Assembly (NCBI RefSeq): GCF_026151205.1
Contig: NW_026971979.1
Span: forward strand, 1 to 11,738
DNA length: 11,738 nucleotides
DNA from: Bolinopsis microptera
Lineage: Eukaryota > Ctenophora > Tentaculata > Lobata > Bolinopsidae
Direction: 5' to 3'
The notes under the pieces were generated by a model. It ran no database searches. It had not been told where the DNA came from and saw only the letters and a list, made by a program, of their open reading frames with translations. The translations under genes and the position numbers were made by a program. This document shows positions 1 through 8,600 of this stretch, in pieces (the stretch's first letter is position 1; every line of letters begins with the position of its first letter).

Positions 1-35
1 GGGGGGGGTTTGACCAATTTATGGGACGAAATCTA

Positions 36-229
36 CCAAATTTGGTGCGTATGCCCAAATATGGGCATATGGTTTTTGGCTCATAACTCAGTCATTTTTT
101 GTCTAATCTTGATGAAATTTCATATACGAGTTCAGGAGACCACTAGCTACAAGTAGAGCACCTAAAATTTGGGTTTTGGGCATGTTCAGGGTATTTGGCT
201 AAATTGGGCCTAATTTGGACCAAATATGG
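36..229. promoter_or_regulatory. Cluster of four CArG-type words, possible SRF-like binding sites
   Basis: Four exact matches to CC(A/T)6GG lie at 36-45 (CCAAATTTGG), 55-64 (CCAAATATGG), 209-218 (CCTAATTTGG) and 220-229 (CCAAATATGG). The last two are separated by a single base. CC(A/T)6GG is the established core recognised by SRF-type MADS-box proteins. No gene is visible next to them, and the surrounding sequence repeats similar words, so the cluster may be a by-product of a low-complexity or repeat-derived segment. The matches are read directly from the sequence; a regulatory role is inference only. Confidence 0.25.
50..69. repeat. Short inverted repeat (8-bp arms)
   Basis: TATGCCCA at 50-57 pairs perfectly with TGGGCATA at 62-69 around a 4-base loop. 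It contains the second CArG word and follows the 12-bp palindrome ACCAAATTTGGT at 35-46. No function is assigned. Confidence 0.6.
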
Positions 230-650
230 GCGTGGCTGCCCCGCAGGCACCGTTTGGCGGTTAGGGTCCGGGACCCCCTCAAAAGTTCGGTCACTGGTCC
301 TAGTTTGTTGGTCAACTGCTATCTCGAAATCAAGTTTCACAAAAAAATATCCATTGGCCCCCCCCTTAACTTGAGAACTGAATGACGAATGTCTCAGAAG
401 ACTCGCTACCACACGTGCTAAAACAGGAGCCGCGCACCCCTGGGGGCTGTCTCGCCCAGGGCACCCCAGCCTTGTCATGTTGTCCTGCAGACGCCTTTGT
501 GTTAGTATTTTCAGGGCGCGGATGCAATGATGTGCATTGTACGGTTTACATTAACTTAACTGTGTGTTACATCCTGAAATTCAAGATGTCCAGAGAAGAA
601 TTGGACGTCCTGATATCTCATAGTTAAACTACTAAGTACAATTAATAAAC

Positions 651-653
651 TTA
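651..653. repeat. Left target-site duplication TTA
   Basis: TTA directly precedes the left terminal repeat and matches the TTA directly after the right one. This is the 3-bp target duplication expected for PIF/Harbinger elements. Confidence 0.85.
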
Positions 654-669
654 GGGCCGTATTTACCAA
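654..669 (+). repeat. Left terminal inverted repeat
   Basis: The 16-base word GGGCCGTATTTACCAA is the exact reverse complement of positions 2249-2264. The match ends at base 670, where the two ends diverge. Confidence 0.92.
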
Positions 670-675
670 CCTTTA

Positions 676-927
676 GGTCATACTTAAACAGCAGTTTAAG
701 GATGAGGTCGCACTTAAAAAGGAGTTTAAGTGGCAACTCTACAAATGGTATTCACGAAATTCTCTTTTAAGTGTCACCCTTAATTTTTAAGTGTCACACT
801 TAAAATCCCTCAAAATTGGTATTTACCAAATCGAGTCATACTTAAGTTCGTACTTAAACTCACACTTAAAACGACTATTTTTAAGGTACACCTATGTCAC
901 CCTTAACAGACCTCATACTTAAAGTTT
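676..927. repeat. Left subterminal repeat cluster
   Basis: This segment is packed with short words in both orientations: ACTTAAA-type (for example near 681, 712, 797, 840, 852, 864 and 917) and TTTAAG/TTTTAAGTGTCAC-type (for example near 694, 725, 766 and 788). TTTTAAGTGTCAC occurs twice within about 25 bases and recurs near the right end as TTTTTAAGTGTCAC. Arrays of short subterminal motifs in both orientations are a known feature of Harbinger ends and are plausible binding sites for the Myb-like partner or the transposase. That role is inference. Confidence 0.7.
819..830 (+). repeat. Inner copy of the terminal motif, left side
   Basis: GTATTTACCAAA repeats the core of the left terminal repeat (659-669) 160 bp further in and in the same orientation. 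A more degenerate relative (GGTATTCACGAAAT) lies at 747-760. The matching inner copy on the right side is at 2153-2164. Confidence 0.75.
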
Positions 928-932
928 AAAAT

Positions 933-950
933 CTGTTACATATGTAACAG
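933..950. repeat. Perfect 18-bp palindrome
   Basis: CTGTTACATATGTAACAG is identical to its own reverse complement. Each half ends in TAACAG, which fits the established Myb recognition core YAACNG. A second small dyad with TAACGG lies at 1063-1073 (TTAACGGTTAA). Both are just inside the left subterminal cluster, where a Myb-like partner of a Harbinger transposase could bind. The symmetry is directly visible; the binding role is inferred. Confidence 0.6.
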
Positions 951-1117
951 TTATATTCTAAAATATATTATAGTTGGTTATGATTAGCGGTTATATTATA
1001 GCTGTCATATTAGAGCTAAACGTATTGATTTTGACTCATTTACAATTAAGATCTCTAATCATTTAACGGTTAATTATGTACTTGCACCGTGTGAAAAACA
1101 ATAAAAACACTAGCGTT

Positions 1118-1482
1118 TCAAGAGTAAAAATAGAGTAAATATTGAAGTGAAAGTAAAATATTCATAATAAAATCAGCTATGTTTTCACCCTCAAGCTCGG
1201 CGGGAAGGCCAGCTGAAAATGGTAATCGGGATGAGGTTGGCACCAAATTGACTGTAAGGCCCTTCAAAATCTCCATCCACAGTTCATGCCTTTCTGACAT
1301 CTGTATTTGCTGCGTGGTCAGCATCCCCATTCTCGCTTGATGTATCTCTTCTGCCCGCTCCTGGTACGCCTCTTCTGTTGTTGTCCTCTTACAGTTAAAC
1401 TTAAGGTGAGATGACGAGGCAGGAAAATTCTTTACCTCGTTCTTCACTCCCAACGAGGGTTTTTTCTTTGAGCTTGCAGCTT
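1118..1482 (-). pseudogene. C-terminal remnant of a Myb/SANT-like Harbinger accessory protein (probable)
   Basis: The minus-strand frame running from the junction to the stop at 1118 encodes about 120 residues. It starts with a low-complexity S/K-rich stretch (ASSKKKPSLG), passes through a conserved-looking hydrophilic segment, and then has an E/Q-rich, probably helical segment (EEAYQERAEEIHQARMG, followed by RHELWMEILKGL). It ends in a short hydrophobic tail. The ERAEEIH...HELWMEILK pattern resembles the C-terminal coiled region of Myb/SANT- or MADF-like proteins encoded by the second gene of animal Harbingers, which help the transposase reach the nucleus and the transposon ends. The N-terminal tri-helical DNA-binding domain is absent. 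The identification rests on this motif pattern and on context. It could instead be an unrelated part of the element. Confidence 0.45.
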
Positions 1483-1773
1483 GCTGAATGTCGCCACAAG
1501 AGATCTGCAAAGCCGTTGCGCCACAGAGAGCTGCTGTACCGGGCTCAATGGGGAATTGGTTTGTTTCCTGTACTGAGAAAGTAGGGGCTCTACGGCTTGG
1601 AGGATGAGAAGAAAACCTTCTATCTTGACTCGAAATCGGTAATAAAAATCTACGTCATCGTATGCCTCCAGTAGGTTAAATCGGTCTCTAAGTGAGACAG
1701 GCCTGCGCTGAATAACTCTAGATCCTACCCGCTGCCGTTGTAGGTTTAACAAGTCGTCGTACTCAATACTCAT
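1483..1773 (-). pseudogene. N-terminal remnant of a HARBI1-like (PIF/Harbinger) transposase
   Basis: Reading from the ATG at 1773 (MSIEYDDLL), the frame gives about 90 family-like residues: an arginine-rich region around residues 15-30 (RRPVSLRDRFNLLE), then a Y/F-x-x-R-F-R-V segment near residue 44, and a helix ending in SPLSPVQQLSVAQRL around residues 74-88. The order of FRFR-like motif, about 25 residues, then LSP-QQL-ALR is typical of the N-terminal region of Harbinger nucleases. Just after QRL the frame leaves the family pattern. In the neighbouring frame the DNA then reads LQISCGDI (about 1485-1509), matching the next conserved Harbinger segment, so roughly a dozen bases appear to have been lost with a shift of frame. 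The whole DDE nuclease domain is missing. Residues after QRL in the open frame, which stays open to 1444, are out-of-frame translation. Confidence 0.8.
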
Positions 1774-2084
1774 TCATTATTCAAATTTAAGTCTAAAGTT
1801 TAATCAGGAGCAAACAAATCAGACAAACGGATTTCGACTAAAAAACATATTACAGCAACTCGCAAACATTGGTTTACCTCCTGATAGCTTTGTGCTAACA
1901 GCTCTTCTGATAATTAGTCAAATTTGTTAATCTTGCTCTCTATTTAATCTCTCAGCAGTCTATTTTCTCCTAATTACCTCCTGATACTCATCATGTTCTT
2001 ATACAATACATTACAATACATCTAATTCTGCACTTAAAGTGTCAGTTCAGTGATAAAATTTTGGTGAATAACAATTTTAGTTAA

Positions 2085-2125
2085 AGGTTGACCTCCCACT
2101 TAGAGCATAAGTGGGAGGTCAACCT
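2085..2125. repeat. Perfect hairpin with 18-bp arms and 5-base loop
   Basis: The left arm, 2085-2102, begins AGGTTGACCTCCC and is the exact reverse complement of the right arm, 2108-2125, with GAGCA as the loop. A perfect 18-bp stem at this spacing is unlikely by chance and would fold stably as RNA or single-stranded DNA. It lies about 140 bp inside the right end and has no counterpart near the left end. It may be an end-recognition or cruciform structure, or a remnant of a small nested palindrome. Its function is unknown. Confidence 0.85.
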
Positions 2126-2152
2126 ATAAATTAAAGTACGAGCTATTTCCAG

Positions 2153-2164
2153 TTGGTAAATACG
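2153..2164 (-). repeat. Inner copy of the terminal motif, right side
   Basis: TTGGTAAATACG repeats the core of the right terminal repeat 96 bp further in and in the same orientation as that end. Together with 819-830 it gives each end an outer and an inner copy of the motif, with unequal spacing (160 bp left, 96 bp right). Confidence 0.75.
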
Positions 2165-2248
2165 AATTTCGATTAAGGTCCAACTTTTTAAGTGTCACTT
2201 TAACGTGATACTTAAAATTCTTCCTTTAAGGTCGTACTTCAAGCAAAT

Positions 2249-2264
2249 TTGGTAAATACGGCCC
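2249..2264 (-). repeat. Right terminal inverted repeat
   Basis: TTGGTAAATACGGCCC is the exact reverse complement of the left end at 654-669 and is followed directly by the TTA duplication. Confidence 0.92.
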
Positions 2265-2267
2265 TTA
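2265..2267. repeat. Right target-site duplication TTA
   Basis: TTA follows the right terminal repeat and mirrors 651-653. Confidence 0.85.
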
Positions 2268-2694
2268 ATCATATTGCGATTAAATTTACCCAATGAATTT
2301 CTCACGTTGCGGCGCGCGAAGGTTTAACCATGATTATCTTCACTTTGATTCAGTCTTTAAACATTAAAAAGACGCCGCGTCTTACAACTATGAAACACTT
2401 CAGATTACTCTCATAATTTGGCTCCTTGGACTAAGCCTAATTACGAGTATCGACTACACGAAGCCGGCATTGTTTACCTTTATAAGTAGCGACTAGCTTA
2501 CATTCTATGTACAATCCCGGAAACTGCCAGACACTGAATGCTAATAATATCGTTCTTCATATAAGTTTCATGAATAGGAGAAACCTAATGGCCTAATGGT
2601 TCAATAATTAAGGGAAAATCTTTGTTCTATTTTAGAACATTTTATCGGAGAGCTGCAGACAAAACTATCGTGTAGCGGTAAGATATATAATTAT
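2268..2694. other. AT-rich non-coding sequence right of the transposon
   Basis: This is normal-complexity sequence with no ORF of note and no recognisable RNA gene. Small structures are a 7-bp-arm palindrome (AAGACGC, one base, GCGTCTT) at 2369-2383 and an exact 8-bp tandem duplication CCTAATGG at 2584-2599. Together with 1-650 it represents the pre-insertion locus of the transposon. Nothing in it suggests a function. Confidence 0.6.
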
Positions 2695-5600
2695 CGAGGG
2701 GAAATTTTTTTCCCTTTTTATTTTTTCAAAAATTTTTTAGCTTTGTCGGGAAGTAAAAAGGGGGTTTGGGGGCCCCTTGAAAACAAACAAATGGGTGGGG
2801 GAAATTTCTTTTTTTAAATTTGATTAAATTTTCTAAACAAAGGCGTTTTTAAAATAAAAAAATTTTATGTTCAATAAACGAATTTAAAAAATTTTTTATT
2901 AAAGGGGGAAAAAAAGGGGGAAATAATTTTAAATTAAAAAAAAAACCCTTTTTAAAACCCAAAAATAAACCACTACGGTTTTTTTTTAAAAGGGCCCCCT
3001 AAAAAATTTAAAAAAAATAAAAGGGGAAATTTGGGGGTTTTTTTTAAAAAAAGATTTAAAAAAATAAAAAAATGGTTTTGGGGAAAAAAGGGGCCCCAAA
3101 AAAACCATTAAAAAAAAATTAAAAGGGTTTTTTTAAAAAAATCCCAAAACTTTAATTTAAAAAAAACGTTTAAAAAAAATTTTTAAAAATGGAAAGGGGA
3201 AAAGAAAAATTTTTTTTTTTTTAAAAAATTCCCACCCCCCAAAAAACAAGTTGGGGCCAAACCCTAAAATTAAAAAAACCCATCCGGGGGGGCCTCCTTT
3301 TCAAGATAAAAAAAAAAGGGGGCGGGCCCCGGAAAAAAAAGTTTAAAATTTTTTTGGCCAACAAAAAAAATAAAAAATAAAAAATTCAAAAAAAAAAAAA
3401 AAACTTTTTAAATTCCCCCCAAAAGAAAATTTTTTAAAAATGGCCCCAAAGGGAAAAACGCGGCCGGGGGTTTTTAAAAAATCTTTTCCCAAAATTTTTG
3501 GGGGTTTAAATTTTTTCCCTTTTAAAAAATTTTAAAAACCCCCCCAATTTTTGGGGGGGAAAATATCCCCTTTAAAAAAAAGTTTTCCCCCCGTTTAAGA
3601 GGGAATGTTTTTTTTCCTTTTAAATCCAAAAAAAGGTTTTTTTTTAGCTTTAAAAAAGGCCCCCCCCCGGCCCCCCCAAAAAAAAATTAAAAACAATCAG
3701 GTTTTTCCAAAATTCCCCCTTCCCCCCCGTGATTTTTTTTTTTACCTGGAAACAGTCCCCCCTTTTAAAAAATCGGGAAAATCTTTGGGTTAAAAAAAAG
3801 GGTTTTATAGGGAAAAACCCAAAAAATACCAAGGGGGAATTTTTTTATGGGTTTCCAGGGGCCCAAAGGGGAAAACCCAAAAAGTTTTTTCCCAAGGGGG
3901 GTTTTTTTTTGGGCCCCCCCCAACCCCCCCGGAATTTTTTAAAAAGGGGGGGACGTAGCCCCAAAATTTTTTTCCCCGGTTTTCCCCCCCCACATTGGGG
4001 CTCCCCCTTAAATTTTGGGGGAAAAAAACCCGGGTAAAACCCCCCAAAAAATTTTTTTAAAAGTTTTTGGGGAAAAAACCCCCAAACCCCCGGGAAAAGG
4101 GGAAAAAAAATAGTTTAAAACTTAGAAAAAAAAATTTCCCCCAAATTTTGGGTTGGGGGGAAACCTTGGGAAAGGGGATTTTCCCAAAAGGGGGAAGCGC
4201 CTTTTTAAAATTTTTTTAAAAAAATTTTTGATTTTCCCCCCTTTTTTTCGTAGGGGGGGGGGGTTTTTTCCCCAAATTTTTCAACCCCAATGGAAAGGGG
4301 GCGTTTGGGGGGCCACTGGGAAATAGGGGCCATTTTGGGGGCCCCCCCGTTTTTTCCTTAAACCCCCCCTACAAAAAAATTTTTTAGCGGAGAAAAAAAA
4401 ATTTAAAATTTTTTTTTTTCCCCCCCGGAATTTTGTAAAATTTGGGTTTTTTTTTTTGTTCCCTTTTAAAGAAAAACCCCCTTTAAAAAATTTTTTCCCC
4501 CAAAAAAGGGGAAAACTTGTTTCCCTTTTTCCCCCGTCACCCCACTAAAATATGGGGGGGGCCCAAATTTTTCCCCACTAAATTTTAAAATATTTTAAAA
4601 TGGGGCCAAATTTTTTAAAAGGGGGGAAGGGTGTTAAAAAATTGGGGGTGGGGTTTGGGGAAAAAGGGGGGTGGGGGCCTTGAAAAAACCCAAAATTTGG
4701 TTTTTTTTTTAAAAAAAAAACAAAGAAAAGTTTAAATTTCCCCTTGGTTTTTCCAAAAGCAAAATAATTTTAGGAAAAATAAAAAAAACCCCTGTTTTTT
4801 TTCACTGTTTTGGGTTTTTTTTTACTTTTTTTTTTAGTCGATTTTGGGGGCGGGGGGGCCCCCAAAAATTTTTCCCTTATGGGTTTTTTGCCAAACTTGG
4901 GGCCCCGGCCTAAAAAAAAATTTCCCGGGGGGGTTGAGAAAAAAAAAAAATTTTTAAGAAAAAGCCCAAAAATTTAACATAAAAAGGGGGGGAAAAAAGG
5001 AAGAAGTAAATCTTTTTTAAAGGGCCCGGGGGAAATTGGGGGTTTTGGGAGTAAAAGGTTTATTCCCCCTTTTTTAAACTTTTTTCCCCCAAAAATTTAG
5101 GGGGGGCCCCCCTTGGAAAAAAATTTAAGGGACCCCTTTTTTTGGGGGGGCCCCCAAAAGGGAAAAAAATTTTTTAAAAAAAAAAAATTTATCATCCCAA
5201 AAAATTTTCACTTTTTAGTAAATGGGGGAAAATTTTTTTTTTTTGGGGGCCAAGTTTTAAAGTTGGGGTTGGGACCAAAGGTCCCCCAATAAATTTTCCC
5301 CAATTTTTAAAAAAAAAAAGGAAAAAAGGTTTTTGGGCCCCGAATTTATCCAAATTTTTAAAAAAAAAAAAGTAAATTTTTAAAATTGGGGGGCCCGCGG
5401 GGGAAATAATAATTTTAAATTTTCAAAAAAACCCGCCCCCCTAAGGGGCCCAAAAAGGGCCTTTTTTTTCGAGGAAAATTTTTTAACGCATTTTTAAAAT
5501 TTTTGGGGGTTTTTTTTAATTTTCTTCCTTCAAACCTATAGCCCCCAAAACAAAAAATTTTTTACCCGCCAAAAAAAAATTTTTCAAATTTTACAAAAAC

Positions 5601-8600
5601 CCCCCCAAGGTTTTTTTTAAAAAAATTTTTTTTTTTATATAGGTTAATTTTTTTCGGGGCCCCTTCCCCAAAGGGGCCAAAAGGGGCCCAAAAAATCCCA
5701 AAAAAAAATATTTTTTTTATTTTCCCCCAAAAAAACCCCCCTTTTAACCCCGAAAAAAAAATTAAATTGAATTCACCATTTTAAATTTATTTTTGGGGAA
5801 AAGGTTCCCCGGGGCCCTTTTTCGTCTTTTTATTTAAAATTTTTTTTTTCCAAAAAATTTAAAGTTTTTTTTACGTTATGAAAAAAAAAGGGGAAATTGG
5901 TTTGGAAAAAAAAAAAAAAAGGGAAAATTTTTTGGGTGAACCAAATTTTAAAAATTTGGGTTTTTTTAAAAAAAACAAAAAATTCCCATTTTAAAATTTA
6001 AATTTAAAACCTTTAAATTCCCCAAAATTTGGGGAAAATTTTAAAAGGGGTTTAAATTTTTCGTTGGGGTTTAAACCCAAAAAACCCTTTTAAAAATTTA
6101 AAAATTTTCAAATTTTTATGGAAAAAATTTTATATTGGAAAAAAATTTTTTTGCTAGGGGAAAATTTTGTAAAAAAGTTTGTTTTTGAAAAAAAACAAAA
6201 TTTTCCTTTTAAAAAAAAGGGGGGAAAAATTTTTTTTGCAATATTTTTCCCCCCGGAAAATTGGGGGGCCCCGCCCCAAACCCAAAAAAAACCTTGGAAA
6301 TTTTGTGGGGGGGGTTTTTTTGAACCAAAAACTTTTTTTTCGAGGGGAAAATTTTTAAAAATTTAGGGTTTATGTTTTTAAATTTCCCCCTTCCCTTCAA
6401 ATAGCTTTGGTTTTTCTGTTTGGGGGTAATGGGAAAATTTAACCCCCCCAAAAAGGGGGGGGGGGTTAACCCCCGCCCTTGTTTTTGTTTCGGATTCCCC
6501 CCAAAAAAAAACCCAAAAATTTTTTTTCCCCCAAACCCCAAAAAAAATTTTCCAAATTTAAAAACCAAAAAAATTTAAAGGGGAAAATAAGGGGATTTAT
6601 ACGGGTGAAAACGTAAAATTTGGAAAAGGGTTTGGTTTTTTTAAAAATTTTTTGGGGATTTTTCCCTTTTTTAGGCAAAAAAAACAACGGGGGGGCCCTA
6701 GTTTAAAAAATTTTTTTTTTCTCCGCCCATTTCTTTTAAAAAAGGTTTACCCGGGCCCCCAAACCGGCCCGGTTTTAAAAAAAAAGCTTAAAAAAAAAAA
6801 ACGGGGCCTTTTTTTCTTTAAAAAAAAGGTTAATTTTTTCCTTCCCCCTTCCCGGGCGTTTAAAATTTTAAAAAAAAAAATTTTAAGCCTAAATCAAAAA
6901 ATTTTAAAAATCCCCCAATTTGCCCCCCCTTCCTAATTTTTCCCTTTTTTTTTTAAACCCTGCTTAAAAAAAGGGGAGGGGGGGGTTTTTAAAATTAAAA
7001 ATCCCCCTTTTGGGCGGGGGGGGGCTGGGTTTTTTGGAAATTTTTTTCCAAGGGGGGGGGGCCAAAAATTTTTTTAGGTCGGGGTTTTTTTCCCCGGGGG
7101 TTTTTTTTCCTTTTTTTTTGGGCCCCCCTTTGGGCCCCCGGGGGGAAAAAAAAAAATTTGTTTAAGTTTTTTTAAATTTTTTAATTTTTAAAGGGTTATT
7201 TTGTTAAATGGGTTTTTAAAAATTTTTTTTACATTTCCCAAAATGTTTTCCCCCCATTTCCCTTTTTTTGTAATTTTCCCCAAGGGGAAAAAAAACCCAA
7301 AAAAAAAAGGTGTTTTTTAAAAAAAAGTTTAAACCCAAAAACCCTTTTAAAAAATGTTTTGGGGTTTTTTGGGACAAAAAAATTTGGGCCCAAAAATTAA
7401 ACCCAAAAATTTTTCAAATAAATTTTGGGAAAAAAAACCAAAATTTCCCCAAACTAAATTCTGTTTTTTCTTAAAAACTTTTAAAACCCAAAAGGGGGGT
7501 TAAAAAAATTTTTGGGGAAAAGGTTTAAAAGTCCCAAAGTTTAAATTTTGGGTTTCCCAAAAATTTTTAAAAATCCCCCTTTTGCCAAAATGGGGGGGGT
7601 TTTTAAATTGGGGGCCCCCCTTAAAAATTAAAAAAATTTTTATGGAAAATAATTCCCCTAAAGGGTTTTAGGTTTTTGGGTTTTTTAAAACAAATTTTTT
7701 TGCCCGCCCAGGGGCAATTTGGGGGCCCCCGTTCAAATTTTTTTAAAATTTTAAAGGGTAGGGAAAAAAAAGTCTGGGGTTTTATCGGAAAAATTTTTTG
7801 GAAACCCGGGGGCCTTTTCCGGGGGGTTAAAAATTTTAAAACCCAAAATGTTTGGTTTGTTGGGGGAAAAAAATCACAAAATTTTCAGGGGGAAAAATCT
7901 CCCGGGGTTCTTGAAAAACTGGGGAATTTTAAATCCCCACCCTGGGGGTGTGTATGATTTAAAAAAATAACAGCCCCACTTTTTCCCTCCACGTTTTTCC
8001 CTGAAAAAATTTTTAAAAAAGTTTTTTACAAACCCAAAAAATTTTCCCGGGGACACCCAAAAATTTAAAGTAACCCAAAGAAAATTTCCCCCTTTTTAAA
8101 AAAACAACCCCGGTTAAAAAGCCCAAACCCCCAGTTTGCGAAAAAACAGGGGGGAAAGGGTTTTTCCCCGTTTTAACCCAAATTTTTTTGGGGAAAAAAT
8201 TCCAAACAGGGGGGGGAAAAATTTTTTTTGCTAAAAAAAACCCTTTAAAAAACGATCCTTTTGGAAAAACCCCCCTTCGTGGGGTTAAAAATTTCCCCCA
8301 AAAACTTTTTTCTTAAAAAAAAGGGGGGGGGCCCCCAAATTTTTTTTAACCCTACCCCCCCGGGTTTTAAAAAACCCTTTTTACCCCGTAAACAAAATAA
8401 TAACCCCCCCCCCCAAAAAAAGGGGTTAAAAACAAAACCCCCCTTTAAAAAGGAAAATTTCCCCAAAAAAAAAAACAATTTCCCAAAATCCAAAAACCCC
8501 TTCCCTACCCCTTTTTTAAAATTTAAAGGGAAAATTTTTTTCCAAACCCCAATTTTTAAACAAATTTCCCCCAATTTTTTTTCTAGTAAACCCCCCCCCA

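Larger units (their letters stand above)
1..650. other. Non-coding flank left of the transposon, no supported gene
   Basis: This stretch has normal sequence complexity, apart from a G run at 1-8 and a C run near 359-365 that resemble the homopolymer excess seen later. The open frames at 143-478 (minus) and 382-627 (plus) overlap each other, show no recognisable domain and have no supporting signals, so I do not call genes. Visible small structures are a 12-bp palindrome at 35-46, an inverted repeat at 50-69, a canonical E-box word CACGTG at 412-417, a GC-rich potential hairpin (7-bp arms at 438-444 and 455-461), and an AATAAA word at 644-649. The words CCAAAT, TTTGGG and ATGGGC recur in the first 235 bases, which suggests an old interspersed repeat of unknown family. 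Confidence 0.6.
2030..2240. repeat. Right subterminal repeat cluster
   Basis: ACTTAAA/TTTAAG-type words recur here as on the left (near 2032, 2171-2180, 2188-2201, 2209 and 2225), including TTTTTAAGTGTCAC near 2187-2200, which matches the left-end word TTTTAAGTGTCAC. The cluster also contains the inner terminal motif and the long hairpin. The array is less dense than on the left. Confidence 0.6.
654..2264 (-). mobile_element. Internally deleted PIF/Harbinger DNA transposon, 1,611 bp
   Basis: The element is bounded by perfect 16-bp terminal inverted repeats (654-669 and 2249-2264) and flanked by the trinucleotide TTA on both sides (651-653 and 2265-2267). TTA or TWA target duplication is the hallmark of the PIF/Harbinger superfamily. 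Inside, on the minus strand, is a HARBI1-like transposase N-terminal fragment followed by a probable C-terminal fragment of the Myb/SANT-like accessory protein found in two-gene Harbingers. The DDE catalytic domain and the Myb DNA-binding domain are missing, so the copy cannot encode its own mobility. Both ends have extra inner copies of the terminal motif and dense ACTTAAA-type words. Identical 16-bp ends and a clean TSD suggest that the boundaries are intact and the insertion is not very old. The strand given is that of the coding remnants. Confidence 0.9.

Noticed and set aside
143-627. Overlapping ORFs of 111 aa (minus, 143-478) and 81 aa (plus, 382-627) as genes
   Set aside because: There is no recognisable domain, the frames overlap in antisense, and no splice or promoter context supports either. 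Lengths are within what GC-richer local sequence gives by chance.
654-2264. Other DNA-transposon superfamilies (for example Tc1/mariner or hAT)
   Set aside because: The 3-bp TTA duplication and the HARBI1-like N-terminal motifs do not fit TA (mariner) or 8-bp (hAT) duplications.
3605-4047. Cluster of ORFs on both strands
   Set aside because: They lie wholly in the homopolymer-inflated region, are composed of K/F/P/G residues and overlap in antisense.
6118-6936. Several 73-119 aa ORFs on both strands
   Set aside because: Same homopolymer origin. Apparent K/F-rich or G-rich proteins are codon artefacts of A, T and G runs.
7676-8056. ORFs of 93 aa (plus) and 60 aa (minus)
   Set aside because: They are in the unreliable region and have no domain or conserved pattern.
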